NCBI GenBank assembly: GCA_028691405.1
Contig: JAQUZI010000010.1
Coordinates: 1-17,434 of the forward strand
DNA length: 17,434 bases
From: Minisyncoccota bacterium
GTDB lineage: Bacteria; Patescibacteriota; Minisyncoccia; UBA6257; JAKLIH01
Direction of reading: 5' to 3'
Under the pieces are notes generated by a model that saw nothing but the letters and a program-made list of their open reading frames with translations, did not search any database and had not been told where the DNA came from. Position 1 is the first letter of the stretch; every line of letters begins with the position of its first letter. Made by a program: the position numbers and the translations under genes. This document shows, piece by piece, positions 1-6,923 of this stretch.

Positions 1-912
1 AAAGCTGAAATTGAGAATACAATACTAGAGAAAGAAGAAGATGCTATAAATGATATGCTAGAAGAAGATAAAATAACAGTTGATAATGAGGTGGTTTTTA
101 GATTTATGGCTAGACGCGAGAATGCTTTAAATAATTTAGAAAATTTGAAAATTAAAGGGGAGGAAGTTAAAGATTTAATTCAACAAATAGAAGATAATAC
201 AATTGATCAGGACTCGGTTTTGTATAAAAGATTAGAAAAAGCAACAGATGAGCAGAAAGAAAGAATTGTGGATAATTTAATTAAGAGGCAAGAGAATATT
301 CAAAACAGAGTTCAAATAAAAGAAACAATACTAGAAGATAAGAATACAGAGGAAAATATTAAAAATCCTAAAAAAGAAACAATTTTAGAATCTGAAGAAC
401 AAACATCTTTACTTAATAATTTAGTTGATATAGTTAAGGATAAAGTTGTTTTGTTAAATCAAAATCAAAAAAATCATTTTATTAATTATTTAAAATTAAA
501 AATATTTAAATTAAAAGATGAGGGAATAGATGCTTTGAAAGAAAAAATGGAAGATGGATCTATAAAACTTGAGTTATATAGCATTATGGATAAAATTATT
601 AATTACAACAGGCCGGTTGTAAGTATTGAGAATCAAGAACAAGCTAAAGAAAAAGTTAAAGAAAAAATTAATAACCAAGAAAAAATACAAGAAGCTAAGC
701 AAGAAAGAGAAGGCTTCTTGGAAGGTGTAAGGAATATGTTTCTTGAATTAAAAGGTAAGAATGAATTAAATGAAGGAAAGGAAATTAAAGAGGGTGTTGT
801 TAATTCAAATCAAAATATGAATCAGCTAAATAATAATGGTGAAAGTTTAGAGCCAATGAATCCGATGATGCAACAAAAAGGATTGAACAATAAATTAGAA
901 AGTAATAATTAA
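1..912 (+). CDS. Charged hypothetical protein, 3' part (truncated by window edge)
   Basis: The reading frame is open from base 1, so the true start lies to the left; about 303 residues are visible, ending at TAA. The protein is very rich in Lys, Glu, Asn and Gln, with no visible membrane segment or Cys. Its composition suggests long amphipathic or coiled-coil helices. A short motif of the type (E/K)-x-TILE occurs three times: near the start of the visible part, and twice more around nt 325-390, each time followed by acidic residues. The stretch RRENALNNLE and the following helices faintly recall DUF5667-like helical regions of Patescibacteria, but I cannot support a family call. A promoter for the next gene begins a few bases after the stop, so this is probably the last gene of its unit. 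No UGA or UGG codon is present in the visible part. Confidence 0.75.
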   Translation, partial: KAEIENTILEKEEDAINDMLEEDKITVDNEVVFRFMARRENALNNLENLKIKGEEVKDLIQQIEDNTIDQDSVLYKRLEKATDEQKERIVDNLIKRQENIQNRVQIKETILEDKNTEENIKNPKKETILESEEQTSLLNNLVDIVKDKVVLLNQNQKNHFINYLKLKIFKLKDEGIDALKEKMEDGSIKLELYSIMDKIINYNRPVVSIENQEQAKEKVKEKINNQEKIQEAKQEREGFLEGVRNMFLELKGKNELNEGKEIKEGVVNSNQNMNQLNNNGESLEPMNPMMQQKGLNNKLESNN

Positions 913-917
913 AATAC

Positions 918-946
918 TTGATTTTTTTATAAAAATACATTACAAT
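918..946 (+). promoter_or_regulatory. Sigma-70-type promoter for the TM-helix gene
   Basis: The -35 TTGATT (918-923) and -10 TACAAT (941-946) are separated by exactly 17 bases. Transcription would start near 953, giving an AT-rich leader of about 50 bases before the ATG at 1005. The same -35 and spacing recur at other gene starts in this window. Confidence 0.65.
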
Positions 947-1004
947 ATTATTATATATCTAGGGTCGATTAAGCTTTTAAAAATTAATAAATTAAAATAT
1001 ATTT

Positions 1005-1682
1005 ATGATTAGTAACATAGCAACTTCAACTCAAATTGCTTTAGTTCAATTATGAAATTCTTTCATTATGTTTATGCCAAGGTTTATTGGAGCTTTAATA
1101 ATATTCTTTATTGGTGTTATTATTGCTGCTGGTATAGCAGAATTAATTGAAAGAATAATTGACGCTATAAAATTTGATAAGGTTTTAGAAAAAATCGGTT
1201 TCAAAAATTTTACCGACAGAGCAGGTGTAAAATTAGATTCAGGTTTTTTTGTAGCTCAATTGGCTAAATGGATGATTATATTAGTCTTTCTTTCAGCAAC
1301 TTTGAATTATTTAAATTTGAATTCTTTTGCTGAATATTTAGGAAGAGTTATTGCCTATATTCCTAATGCAATTGTTGCTGTTTTGATTCTTTTGATTACA
1401 GTTTTGGTCGCTGACTTTGTCGGCAAATTGATCAAAGCTTCAGCTAAAGGAACTGGTATGAGATTGTACCAAACAGCTTCTGCTTTTGCAAAATGAGCAA
1501 TCTATATCGTTGGTTTCTTGACTGCAATTGAAAAGTTAGGTGTACCAACAGTTTACTTATCAACCATATTTACTGGCTTGATCATTATGATCGCTATTGC
1601 TGGTGGTATTGCTTTTGGCGTTGGTGGTAAGGATTTTGCAAAGGATATTTTAGAGAGTATTCGAAGAGAAATCAAAGAATAA
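1005..1682 (+). CDS. TM-helix (PF05552-type) mechanosensitive-channel-like membrane protein
   Basis: This is a 225-residue protein with about five hydrophobic segments. It resembles the 'conserved TM helix' proteins that form the membrane part of some MscS-like channels: a GALIIFFIG helix, then an AKWMIILVF helix, and a YIPNAIVAVLIL helix followed by a Gly-rich segment (AGGIAFGVGGKDFAKDIL). The C-terminal cytoplasmic beta domain of true MscS is missing, so pore activity is an inference. The frame contains UGA at 1053-1055 and 1494-1496, read as Trp, next to one normal UGG. Without recoding it would appear as a 142-residue fragment. ATG 1005 is chosen because it precedes both UGA codons, gives a complete first membrane helix and sits behind a good promoter. 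No Shine-Dalgarno sequence is visible. A perfect terminator hairpin follows 18 bases after the stop. Confidence 0.8.
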
Positions 1683-1700
1683 TATTTAAAGTGTATACAT

Positions 1701-1730
1701 AAAAACAGTACAAGAAATTGTACTGTTTTT
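1701..1730 (+). terminator. Bidirectional intrinsic terminator
   Basis: A perfect 13-bp stem (1701-1713 with 1718-1730) closes a GAAA loop, with an A5 run on the left and a T5 run on the right. It ends the TM-helix gene on the plus strand. It could also act as a back-up terminator for the minus-strand small RNA. Confidence 0.85.
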
Positions 1731-1732
1731 AA

Positions 1733-1773
1733 TTAAAAGAAAAGGCCACTAAGTGATTATCGGTGTGGCCTTT
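1733..1773 (-). terminator. Intrinsic terminator of the minus-strand transcript
   Basis: A 9-bp stem (1741-1749 with 1765-1773, core GGCCAC/GTGGCC) encloses a 15-base loop. Read on the minus strand it is followed by TTTTCTTTT, the usual layout of a Rho-independent terminator. On the plus strand the hairpin is followed by TTTGTGCCCC, which is a poor U-tract, so the orientation is minus. Confidence 0.6.
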
Positions 1774-1839
1774 GTGCCCCTTCTTGATAGGGGCGATCGA
1801 TGCAGGATATGCAAATAGATAACAGTTAAAAGGAAACTA
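1735..1839 (-). ncRNA. Candidate small non-coding RNA, about 105 nt
   Basis: Bounded on the minus strand by a strong promoter (TTGACT, 16-base spacer, TATACT) and an intrinsic terminator. Inside are a GC-rich hairpin (GCCCCT/AGGGGC, 1776-1781 with 1789-1794, 7-base loop), a small TGCA/TGCA hairpin near 1800-1812, and the terminator stem. The GC-rich stems stand out against the AT-rich background. There is no ATG in the predicted transcript, so a peptide is unlikely. I looked for hallmarks of 4.5S/SRP RNA, RNase P RNA, tmRNA and common riboswitches and saw none. Both ends are predicted from promoter and terminator positions only. Confidence 0.5.
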
Positions 1840-1844
1840 TAAAT

Positions 1845-1872
1845 AGTATACCATATTTATTTACAAAGTCAA
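1845..1872 (-). promoter_or_regulatory. Minus-strand promoter for the candidate small RNA
   Basis: On the minus strand, -35 TTGACT (1867-1872) and -10 TATACT (1845-1850) are separated by 16 bases, with TGG directly before the -10 (extended -10 type). Predicted start is near 1839. It is divergent from the tRNA promoter: the two -35 boxes are only 7 bases apart. Confidence 0.6.
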
Positions 1873-1883
1873 GCAAGGCTTGA
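1869..1883. repeat. Perfect inverted repeat between divergent -35 boxes
   Basis: TCAAGC (1869-1874), a 3-base centre, then GCTTGA (1878-1883). Each arm overlaps the -35 box of one divergent promoter. Part of the symmetry follows from two opposed TTGA boxes, but the extra GC bases extend it to 6 bp. It may be an operator, or simply a mirror arrangement of promoters. Confidence 0.45.
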
Positions 1884-1908
1884 TTTTCATAGATTGTTAT
1901 GATATAAT
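1880..1908 (+). promoter_or_regulatory. Promoter of the tRNA cluster
   Basis: -35 TTGATT (1880-1885), a 17-base spacer and a perfect -10 TATAAT (1903-1908). The expected start, 6-7 bases after the -10, falls at 1914-1915, the mature 5' end of the first tRNA. Confidence 0.75.
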
Positions 1909-1913
1909 AGTTA

Positions 1914-1985
1914 TGCGGGATAGAGAAATGGTATCTCGCCAGGCCCATAACCTGGAGATTGTTGGTTCGACCCCAACTCCCGCAA
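1914..1985 (+). tRNA. tRNA-fMet (CAU), initiator-like
   Basis: This is a complete cloverleaf: acceptor TGCGGGA/TCCCGCA, D-arm GAGA/TCTC, anticodon stem CCAGG/CCTGG with loop CCCATAA (anticodon CAT), T-stem GTTGG/CCAAC with loop TTCGACC, and discriminator A; CCA is not encoded. A purine-pyrimidine pair at 11:24 (A:U) is the classic mark of bacterial initiators, and the sequence resembles them overall. Unusual points: a weak U1:A72 pair instead of the 1x72 mismatch; only two of the three consecutive G:C pairs in the anticodon stem, since 29:41 is A:U; and C instead of U at position 33. The assignment as initiator rests mainly on 11:24 and on contrast with the second CAU tRNA, which has C11:G24. 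Confidence 0.85.
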
Positions 1986-2014
1986 CATTTTTCTGAAAAT
2001 AGTGCACTGACTTT

Positions 2015-2085
2015 GTCGGTATAGCTCAGTGGTAGAGCGGAGGCCTCATAAACCTCATACATAGGTTCGATTCCTATTACCGACA
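2015..2085 (+). tRNA. tRNA with anticodon CAU, elongator Met (or Ile2)
   Basis: Acceptor GTCGGTA/TACCGAC (7 perfect pairs), D-arm GCTC/GAGC, anticodon loop CTCATAA, T-arm ATAGG/CCTAT with loop TTCGATT, discriminator A, no encoded CCA. The C11:G24 pair and strong G1:C72 pair mark it as an elongator type. The anticodon stem GAGGC/ACCTC has a C-A mismatch at 31:39, leaving four pairs. CAU elongator tRNAs can be Met, or Ile2 when C34 is modified to lysidine, and I cannot separate the two by eye. It lies 29 bases after the initiator tRNA with no promoter of its own in between. Confidence 0.85.
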
Positions 2086-2102
2086 CACAGCCTCTTGTAT
2101 AT

Positions 2103-2177
2103 GCGGACGTAGTTCAGCCCGGTTAGAACGCCTGCCTGTCACGCAGGAGGCCGCCGGTTCAAATCCGGTCGTCCGCG
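2103..2177 (+). tRNA. tRNA-Asp (GUC)
   Basis: Acceptor GCGGACG/CGTCCGC, D-stem GTTC/GAAC, anticodon stem CCTGC/GCAGG with loop CTGTCAC (anticodon GTC), T-arm GCCGG/CCGGT with loop TTCAAAT. Discriminator G73 agrees with aspartate identity. No encoded CCA. It is 17 bases after the second tRNA and is followed at once by a terminator, so the three tRNAs probably form one transcript. Confidence 0.95.
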
Positions 2178-2184
2178 CAGTTTT

Positions 2185-2213
2185 AAAAACAACCAATCAT
2201 GTTGGTTGTTTTT
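2185..2213 (+). terminator. Terminator of the tRNA operon
   Basis: A perfect 12-bp stem (2185-2196 with 2202-2213) closes a 5-base loop. The left arm starts with A5 and the right arm ends in T5. It lies 7 bases after tRNA-Asp. Confidence 0.85.
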
Positions 2214-2221
2214 AATTGCGC

Positions 2222-2250
2222 TTGTTTTTTTATAATATTTCTGTTATATT
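2222..2250 (+). promoter_or_regulatory. Probable promoter of the ATPase operon
   Basis: -35 TTGTTT (2222-2227), 17-base spacer, -10 TATATT (2245-2250); start expected near 2257, some 20 bases before the ATG at 2277. The region is T-rich and a second TATAAT (2231-2236) lacks a good -35, so the exact choice is uncertain. Confidence 0.45.
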
Positions 2251-2276
2251 TTACTTATATATTAAATTTGCTAAAT

Positions 2277-2702
2277 ATGATAGAACCAAGTTTAAATAAA
2301 GGTCCAGACTTTAATAATCCTGGATTTGAGCAAGTAAAAGATTTGTATGAGGAAAGAAGAGAAGACTATGATAAAAATCATATTGAAAATGTTCCGGATA
2401 AAGAAGTTGTAAAAGAGGTAATAGATGGTATTTTTGATGAAGAATTAAATAATAAGCCTGTACCAGAAACTAGCGTTAATGCTAGCGAATTTTCTGTTTT
2501 TGATAATAACGATGATGATGATAAAAGACGAGCTGAATTAGTTTTGGATGATTTAGTTAAAACTGCTTTTGAAAAAAATATTCATACAGCAATTGATATG
2601 AGTTTTAAAACAAGCAATGCTTATTTAATTGATGCTTTTCATGATAGATTGGTTGATGAATTTTATGCAGAATTAGTAAAGCAGAATAAAATTAAAAAAT
2701 AA
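2277..2702 (+). CDS. Small acidic hypothetical protein upstream of the VirD4-like ATPase
   Basis: This 141-residue protein is unrecognised. It is acidic in its first two thirds, with a run of Asp near the middle (NNDDDDK) after a probably disordered Pro/Asn-rich part. The last 60 residues (VLDDLVKTAFEKN to the end) look helical and end in a Lys-rich tail. No signal peptide or membrane segment follows from the chosen start. An upstream in-frame ATG at 2199 would add 26 mostly hydrophobic residues, but it lies inside the loop of the tRNA terminator and upstream of the promoter, so ATG 2277 is preferred. The stop is 15 bases from the start of the ATPase gene, so the two are probably co-transcribed. 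A role as accessory factor of the ATPase is only a guess from position. It contains no Trp codon of either kind. Confidence 0.7.
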   Translation: MIEPSLNKGPDFNNPGFEQVKDLYEERREDYDKNHIENVPDKEVVKEVIDGIFDEELNNKPVPETSVNASEFSVFDNNDDDDKRRAELVLDDLVKTAFEKNIHTAIDMSFKTSNAYLIDAFHDRLVDEFYAELVKQNKIKK

Positions 2703-2717
2703 TTAATTTTTAAAAAA

Positions 2718-5216
2718 ATGGAAAATATATTTCATTTTATAGAAGCGATATCAATTTTTTTACTAATATTTATTAGTATTGGGTTTTTTGTTGTAACTAA
2801 GGTTTTACGTAGAAATAAAATTAAGCAATCAATTAATTATAAATTGATGCTAATAAAAGTTCCTAGAGATATTACGCAAGATAAAAATGAGAGTGTTAAA
2901 AAGATTGCAGAGATGATTTCTACTTGTGATCAAATGATTAGTAATTTAAATAAGTTTAAACATCCGATTGTTTTTGAAGTTGCATCACCGATTGGTAGTC
3001 CGGAAATTATGTTTTATGTTGCTTGCCATCGAAAACATATTGATATGGTTCAAAAACTTATTACAGCGTATTTTCCTTTTTGTGAAGTTATTGAAACTGA
3101 CGACTATACTATATTTGGTTTAAATAGTTTTAATGGTGGAGCAGTTGGTAAATTAAGTACTCATTTTGCTTTACCAATTAAAACTTATCAGCAATTTGAG
3201 AGTGATCCTTTTTCTAGTATTTTAAATGTTTTTTCAAAGAATAAAGAAGATGAGGGTATGTCACTTCAATTGATTATATCAGGAGCAAGTAGTGAGAAAA
3301 AAGAAATTAAAAAAATTCTTGAAGGATTAAAACGGGGTGAAAAAGAAAAAGATTTGTTTAATCGTAAGATGATAGATTTATCAGGTATGGGGGCTAGTAT
3401 TAATCCGTTTCAAAAGGATGAGAAAGATGAAAAGGAGAAGAAAGAACCAAAAATGGTTGATGAGACTTTGGTAAAAAATGTTGAATCAAAAGTTGTGCAA
3501 TCGTTGTTTAATGTTAATGTTCGCTTACTTGTTTCGTCTTCTTCAAAAGATAGGGTTGATGATTTGATTCAGGAGGTTCAAAATGGGTTTATGCAATTAT
3601 CAAGTCCAATATTAAATTCTATTGAGTTAAAGAGAATTAAAGGGAAAGGTTTTAAAAATTTGGTAAAAGATTATGTTTATCGTATATTTGATAATAAAAC
3701 TAGAATGACTTTAAATTCTAGTGAGATTAATAGTTTTTGACATTTACCGCATGCATTGTTGGAAGTTCCTAATATTATGTGATTAAGATCTAGATCAGCT
3801 CAACCACCAGCTAATTTACCAAAAGAGGGAATTATTTTAGGGAAAAATAATTATCGTGGCAATGAAGTATTGGTTAGGCAACAGGCTGAAGATAGGATGT
3901 TGCATATGTATGTTATTGGTCAAACTGGTACTGGTAAATCAACTTTTTTGAAAAATATGATAGTTCAGGATATACAAAATGGCAATGGTGTTTGTTTTAT
4001 TGACCCACATGGTGATTTAGCATCTGAGGTTTTAGATTTTGTACCAAAGGAGCGTATGGATGATGTAGTATATTTTAACCCAAGCGATCCAAAATATACT
4101 TTAAGTTTTAATATTTTAGAATCAGATCCAAATAAACAAACTGATCAGACTTTTATTATTGATCAGGTTTTGGAAATTATGGATAAATTATATGATTTGA
4201 AAGCAACAGGTGGTCCAATTTTTGAACAGTATATGAGGAACTCTTTAGCTTTATTAATGTCTGATCCAGAAGAGCAATTTACTTTAGTTGAAGTGCCAGC
4301 AGTTTTAATAAATGACAAATTTAGAAAGAAATTACTAGCAAGAACTAATAATTTCTTAGTAAAAGATTTTTGAGAAAAAGAAGCAGAGAAAGCGGGAGGA
4401 GATTTGTCTTTGAGTAATATGGCTCCATATATTAATTCAAAATTAACACCATTTTTAACCAATGATATTATGAGGCCAATTATTGGTCAACCAAAATCGT
4501 CAATTAATTTCGATGATATTTTAAACAATAAAAAGATATTTATTGTTAATTTATCCAAAGGTATTTTAGGAGAGACAAATGCCTATTTGATTGGTATGGT
4601 TATGATTGGTAAGATAGCTTCAGCGGCTTTTGCGAGAGCAGCTATGCCTAAAGAAAAAAGAAAAGATTTTTATTTATACGCTGATGAGTTCCAAAATATT
4701 ACAACTGATACTATTCCAAAGATTTTATCTGAATTAAGGAAGTATAGATTATCTTTTGTTATGGCGCATCAATTTATTGCTCAAGTTAAAGAGAATATTA
4801 GAGATGCTATTTTTGGTAATGTTGGTACTATGGTATCTTTTAGGGTTAGTAATCCAGATGGAGAAATATTGAAAAAATACTTTACACCTGTTTTTAATGA
4901 AACTGATTTGGTTAGTATTGGTAATTACAATGCTTATATGAGGTTGATGTTAGATGGCGAGCCAAGCAGAGCTTTTAATATTAGATCTATTATGCCTAAA
5001 GATCAGGGTATTTCATATAGAAATGAAGTCATTGATAGATCCAACATGACATATGGTAAGCTAAGAGATGAGGCTAATAAAGAAATTATGGACAGATTTA
5101 ATAGAAACAAAGGAGATGTGATAGAAGAATCTGAAAGCAGTGAAGAAGATGCTGAATTTGATGAAGAGTTTTTAAATGAAATACTTGAATCAATGAAAGA
5201 AGAAGATAAGAAATAA
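2718..5216 (+). CDS. Membrane-anchored VirD4/TraG-like (type IV coupling) ATPase
   Basis: An 832-residue protein assembled across three in-frame UGA codons (3738-3740, 3780-3782, 4371-4373; residues 341, 355, 552). Residues about 8-28 form a single membrane helix. A mixed domain of about 300 residues follows, then a P-loop ATPase with Walker A GQTGTGKST (Lys at about 407) and the typical CFIDPHGDLA, a Walker B LYADEFQN (about 656-657) and a MAHQFIAQV motif. These are hallmarks of the HerA/VirD4/TraG family that pumps or couples DNA at the membrane. The C-terminus is very acidic. Such genes are widespread in Patescibacteria, often annotated as type IV secretion DNA-binding proteins. No relaxase or VirB-like channel genes are visible here, so conjugation is not supported, and DNA uptake or another transport role is open. 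Every Trp in it is encoded by UGA. Confidence 0.9.
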
Positions 5217-5237
5217 AAATGTATTATGGTAAAATGA

Positions 5238-5675
5238 ATGATGGAATTAATTAAAAAGATTTTAAATTATTTTTTTAAATTTGAGTTTATACGATTTGGA
5301 TTTGTAGGGTTTTTGAATACATTAATTGATTATGTATTAATGAATATTTTAATGTTTATGTTCCATGTAAATCAGGGAAGTGGTTTTGTGTTTATTAAAA
5401 TATTCTCTATTTCTATTGCTGTTATTTTTAGTTATTATATGAATTTGTTTTTTACATTTAAGTTGAAAAAAGGAGATGTTAACCAATTAATAAAATTTGT
5501 ATTACTAAGTGCAATTACTATTATTGTTAATGTTTTAATTGCTAGTTATTTGGTTGATAATATTGATTTATCAATTAACAAGTATTTATGGGCCAATATT
5601 GCCTCTTTTGCTGGGGCTATTATTGCTATTGCTATGCGATATTTTGGTTCTAGAATAATATTTAAAAAAGATTAA
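5238..5675 (+). CDS. GtrA-family membrane protein
   Basis: This 145-residue protein has four predicted membrane helices and the N-terminal motif FIRFGFVGFLNTLIDY, typical of the GtrA family (PF04138). A second conserved segment, YYMNLFFTFK, and the C-terminal RYFGSRIIF also fit. GtrA proteins are thought to help move lipid-linked sugars across the membrane for polysaccharide or teichoic-acid decoration; the substrate here is unknown. It lies 21 bases after the ATPase gene in the same direction, so it is probably the third gene of that unit. The start has two adjacent ATGs (5238 and 5241), so initiation could use either. There is one UGG Trp and no UGA. Confidence 0.9.
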   Translation: MMELIKKILNYFFKFEFIRFGFVGFLNTLIDYVLMNILMFMFHVNQGSGFVFIKIFSISIAVIFSYYMNLFFTFKLKKGDVNQLIKFVLLSAITIIVNVLIASYLVDNIDLSINKYLWANIASFAGAIIAIAMRYFGSRIIFKKD

Positions 5676-5681
5676 TAAAAT

Positions 5682-5710
5682 TTGATTATATCTTAATTTT
5701 TTGTTAAAAT
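5682..5710 (+). promoter_or_regulatory. Promoter of rpiB-rpe
   Basis: -35 TTGATT (5682-5687), 17-base spacer, -10 TAAAAT (5705-5710). Start near 5717 gives a leader of about 23 AT-rich bases before ATG 5740. Confidence 0.6.
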
Positions 5711-5739
5711 TTAATGTATATATAAATTAAAATATAAAT

Positions 5740-6195
5740 ATGATATATATTGCTAGTGATCATCGAGGCTTTGCTTTAAAAGAAAAAATAAAAGAATTTT
5801 TAAATGAAGCTAAGTTTGAATTTGAAGATTGTGGAAATTTAGTTTATGATAAAGATGATGATTTGCCAGACTTTGTTTCAAAGGCAGCAGAGAGAGTTTC
5901 TCAAAATCCGGAGAAAGACAAAGGAATTGTGATTTGTGGAACAGGTATAGGCGCTTCAATTATTTCTAATAAATTTAAGAATGTAAGAGCTGGATTGTGT
6001 ATGAATGTTTTGGTTGCGAAACAAAGTCGAGGACATTTGGCTGCTAATGTGTTATGTTTAGCAGCTGATATAACAGAGCCGTCAATAGCATGAATGATTA
6101 CAAAAGAATGATTAAATACGGAAGTAATAGAAAAGGAACGGTATTTAAATCGGTTGAAAAAGATAGAAGACATTGAAAATAATAATTTTAAATAA
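5740..6195 (+). CDS. rpiB: Ribose-5-phosphate isomerase B
   Basis: A 151-residue RpiB/LacAB-family enzyme, normal in length. It interconverts ribose-5-phosphate and ribulose-5-phosphate in the pentose-phosphate pathway. Family marks are ASDHRGFALK at the N-terminus, the catalytic Cys in GIVICGTGIG (residue 66), the NKFKNVRAGLC block and the SRGHLAANVLCL segment. Two in-frame UGA codons (6091-6093, 6106-6108) encode Trp in the C-terminal helix (SIA-W-MITKE-W-L); the second sits where many RpiB proteins have a Trp before Leu. A standard-code reading would truncate it at 117 residues. The stop is 6 bases before rpe, so the two pathway enzymes are likely co-transcribed. Confidence 0.93.
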
Positions 6196-6201
6196 TTTAT
6201 C

Positions 6202-6864
6202 ATGTGTACGCTAATACCGGTTATTAATCCTAAAAATCTAAGTGATTTTAAAAAAAAATTAAAACAATTGAAAGACTTTAATAATTTAATTCAGATAGAT
6301 TTATCTGATGGTCATTTTACAAGTTGAAAAAGTTATTCAAATATATCTAAGATCAAGGATTTGAAAATATCTTTGCCATTTGAAATTCATTTTATGTTTG
6401 ACCGGCCAGAAAAATATATGGAGGATTTGATATTTTTAAAACCAAAGAGAATTATTTTACATATTGAAGCGGTGCGTGATTTTCAAAAATGTTTAAAACT
6501 TTGTAAGGAAGGTGGAGTGGAGTTAGCATTAGCTATATGTCCAGAAACTCCAGTAAGTGATTTATTTCCATATTTGAAGTATTTAAATATGGTATTAATT
6601 TTATCAGTTATTCCTGGTCCTTCCGGTCAAACTATGCAACATTATGTATTAGAAAACATACCAATACTCAAAAAGAAGAAAAAAAGTTTAAAAATTGAGT
6701 TAGATGGTGGTATTAATGAGACTAATTTAGATACAGTTATTGTATTTGGAGCTGATTATTTAGCAATGGGATCAGCTATTTTTGGTGCAGGAAAGCCAAT
6801 GGAAAGAATAGAGTTTTTAAAACAAGAAATACAGCTAGTAAAGAAAATTAGAAATATTAAATAG
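6202..6864 (+). CDS. rpe: Ribulose-phosphate 3-epimerase family protein
   Basis: A 220-residue TIM-barrel protein of the Rpe family, which converts ribulose-5-phosphate to xylulose-5-phosphate. Recognisable are IDLSDGHF (for the family's HVDVMDGHF), PFEIHFMFDRPEKY, the VIPGPSGQ phosphate loop and ELDGGIN. By alignment from memory the metal ligands would be positions 31, 33, 63 and 168. Asp33, His63 and Asp168 are present, but the first His is Gln31, and the usual Ser of the APSIL motif is Val7. Activity is therefore likely but not certain. One UGA (6325-6327) encodes Trp42; the true start ATG 6202 lies before it. It ends in TAG, 6 bases before the next promoter. Confidence 0.85.
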
Positions 6865-6870
6865 CTTGAT

Positions 6871-6899
6871 TTGATAAAAACGTGGTTTTTTGGTATAAT
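6871..6899 (+). promoter_or_regulatory. Near-consensus promoter of the tpiA-pgk unit
   Basis: -35 TTGATA (6871-6876), 17-base spacer, -10 TATAAT (6894-6899), with TGG before the -10. Start near 6906, about 18 bases before ATG 6924. The string TTTTTTGGTATAAT recurs exactly at the promoter at 10753-10781. Confidence 0.75.
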
Positions 6900-6923
6900 C
6901 TTAAATATATTTAAAAATATCTT

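Noticed and set aside
1776..1794. Hairpin with a 7-base loop that could be a tRNA anticodon arm
   Set aside because: No D-arm or TTCGA-type T-arm surrounds it; it fits the minus-strand RNA better.
1826..2086. Minus-strand open frame of 86 residues
   Set aside because: It is the reverse of two tRNA genes and their promoter region; the tRNA folds explain the sequence.
2199..2276. Upstream ATG extending the small acidic protein by 26 residues
   Set aside because: The ATG lies in the loop of the tRNA terminator and upstream of the likely promoter.
4163..4462. Minus-strand frames opposite the ATPase gene and other coding regions
   Set aside because: Shadows of well-supported plus-strand genes with no family resemblance or promoter.
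2718..5216. Conjugative or integrative element
   Set aside because: Only the coupling-type ATPase is present; no relaxase, integrase, att repeats or change in composition was seen, although tRNA genes lie nearby.
5228..5243. TGG-TAAAAT extended -10 just before gtrA, suggesting a leaderless mRNA starting at ATG 5241
   Set aside because: No -35 is present and a single AT-rich -10 match is weak; co-transcription with the ATPase gene is simpler.
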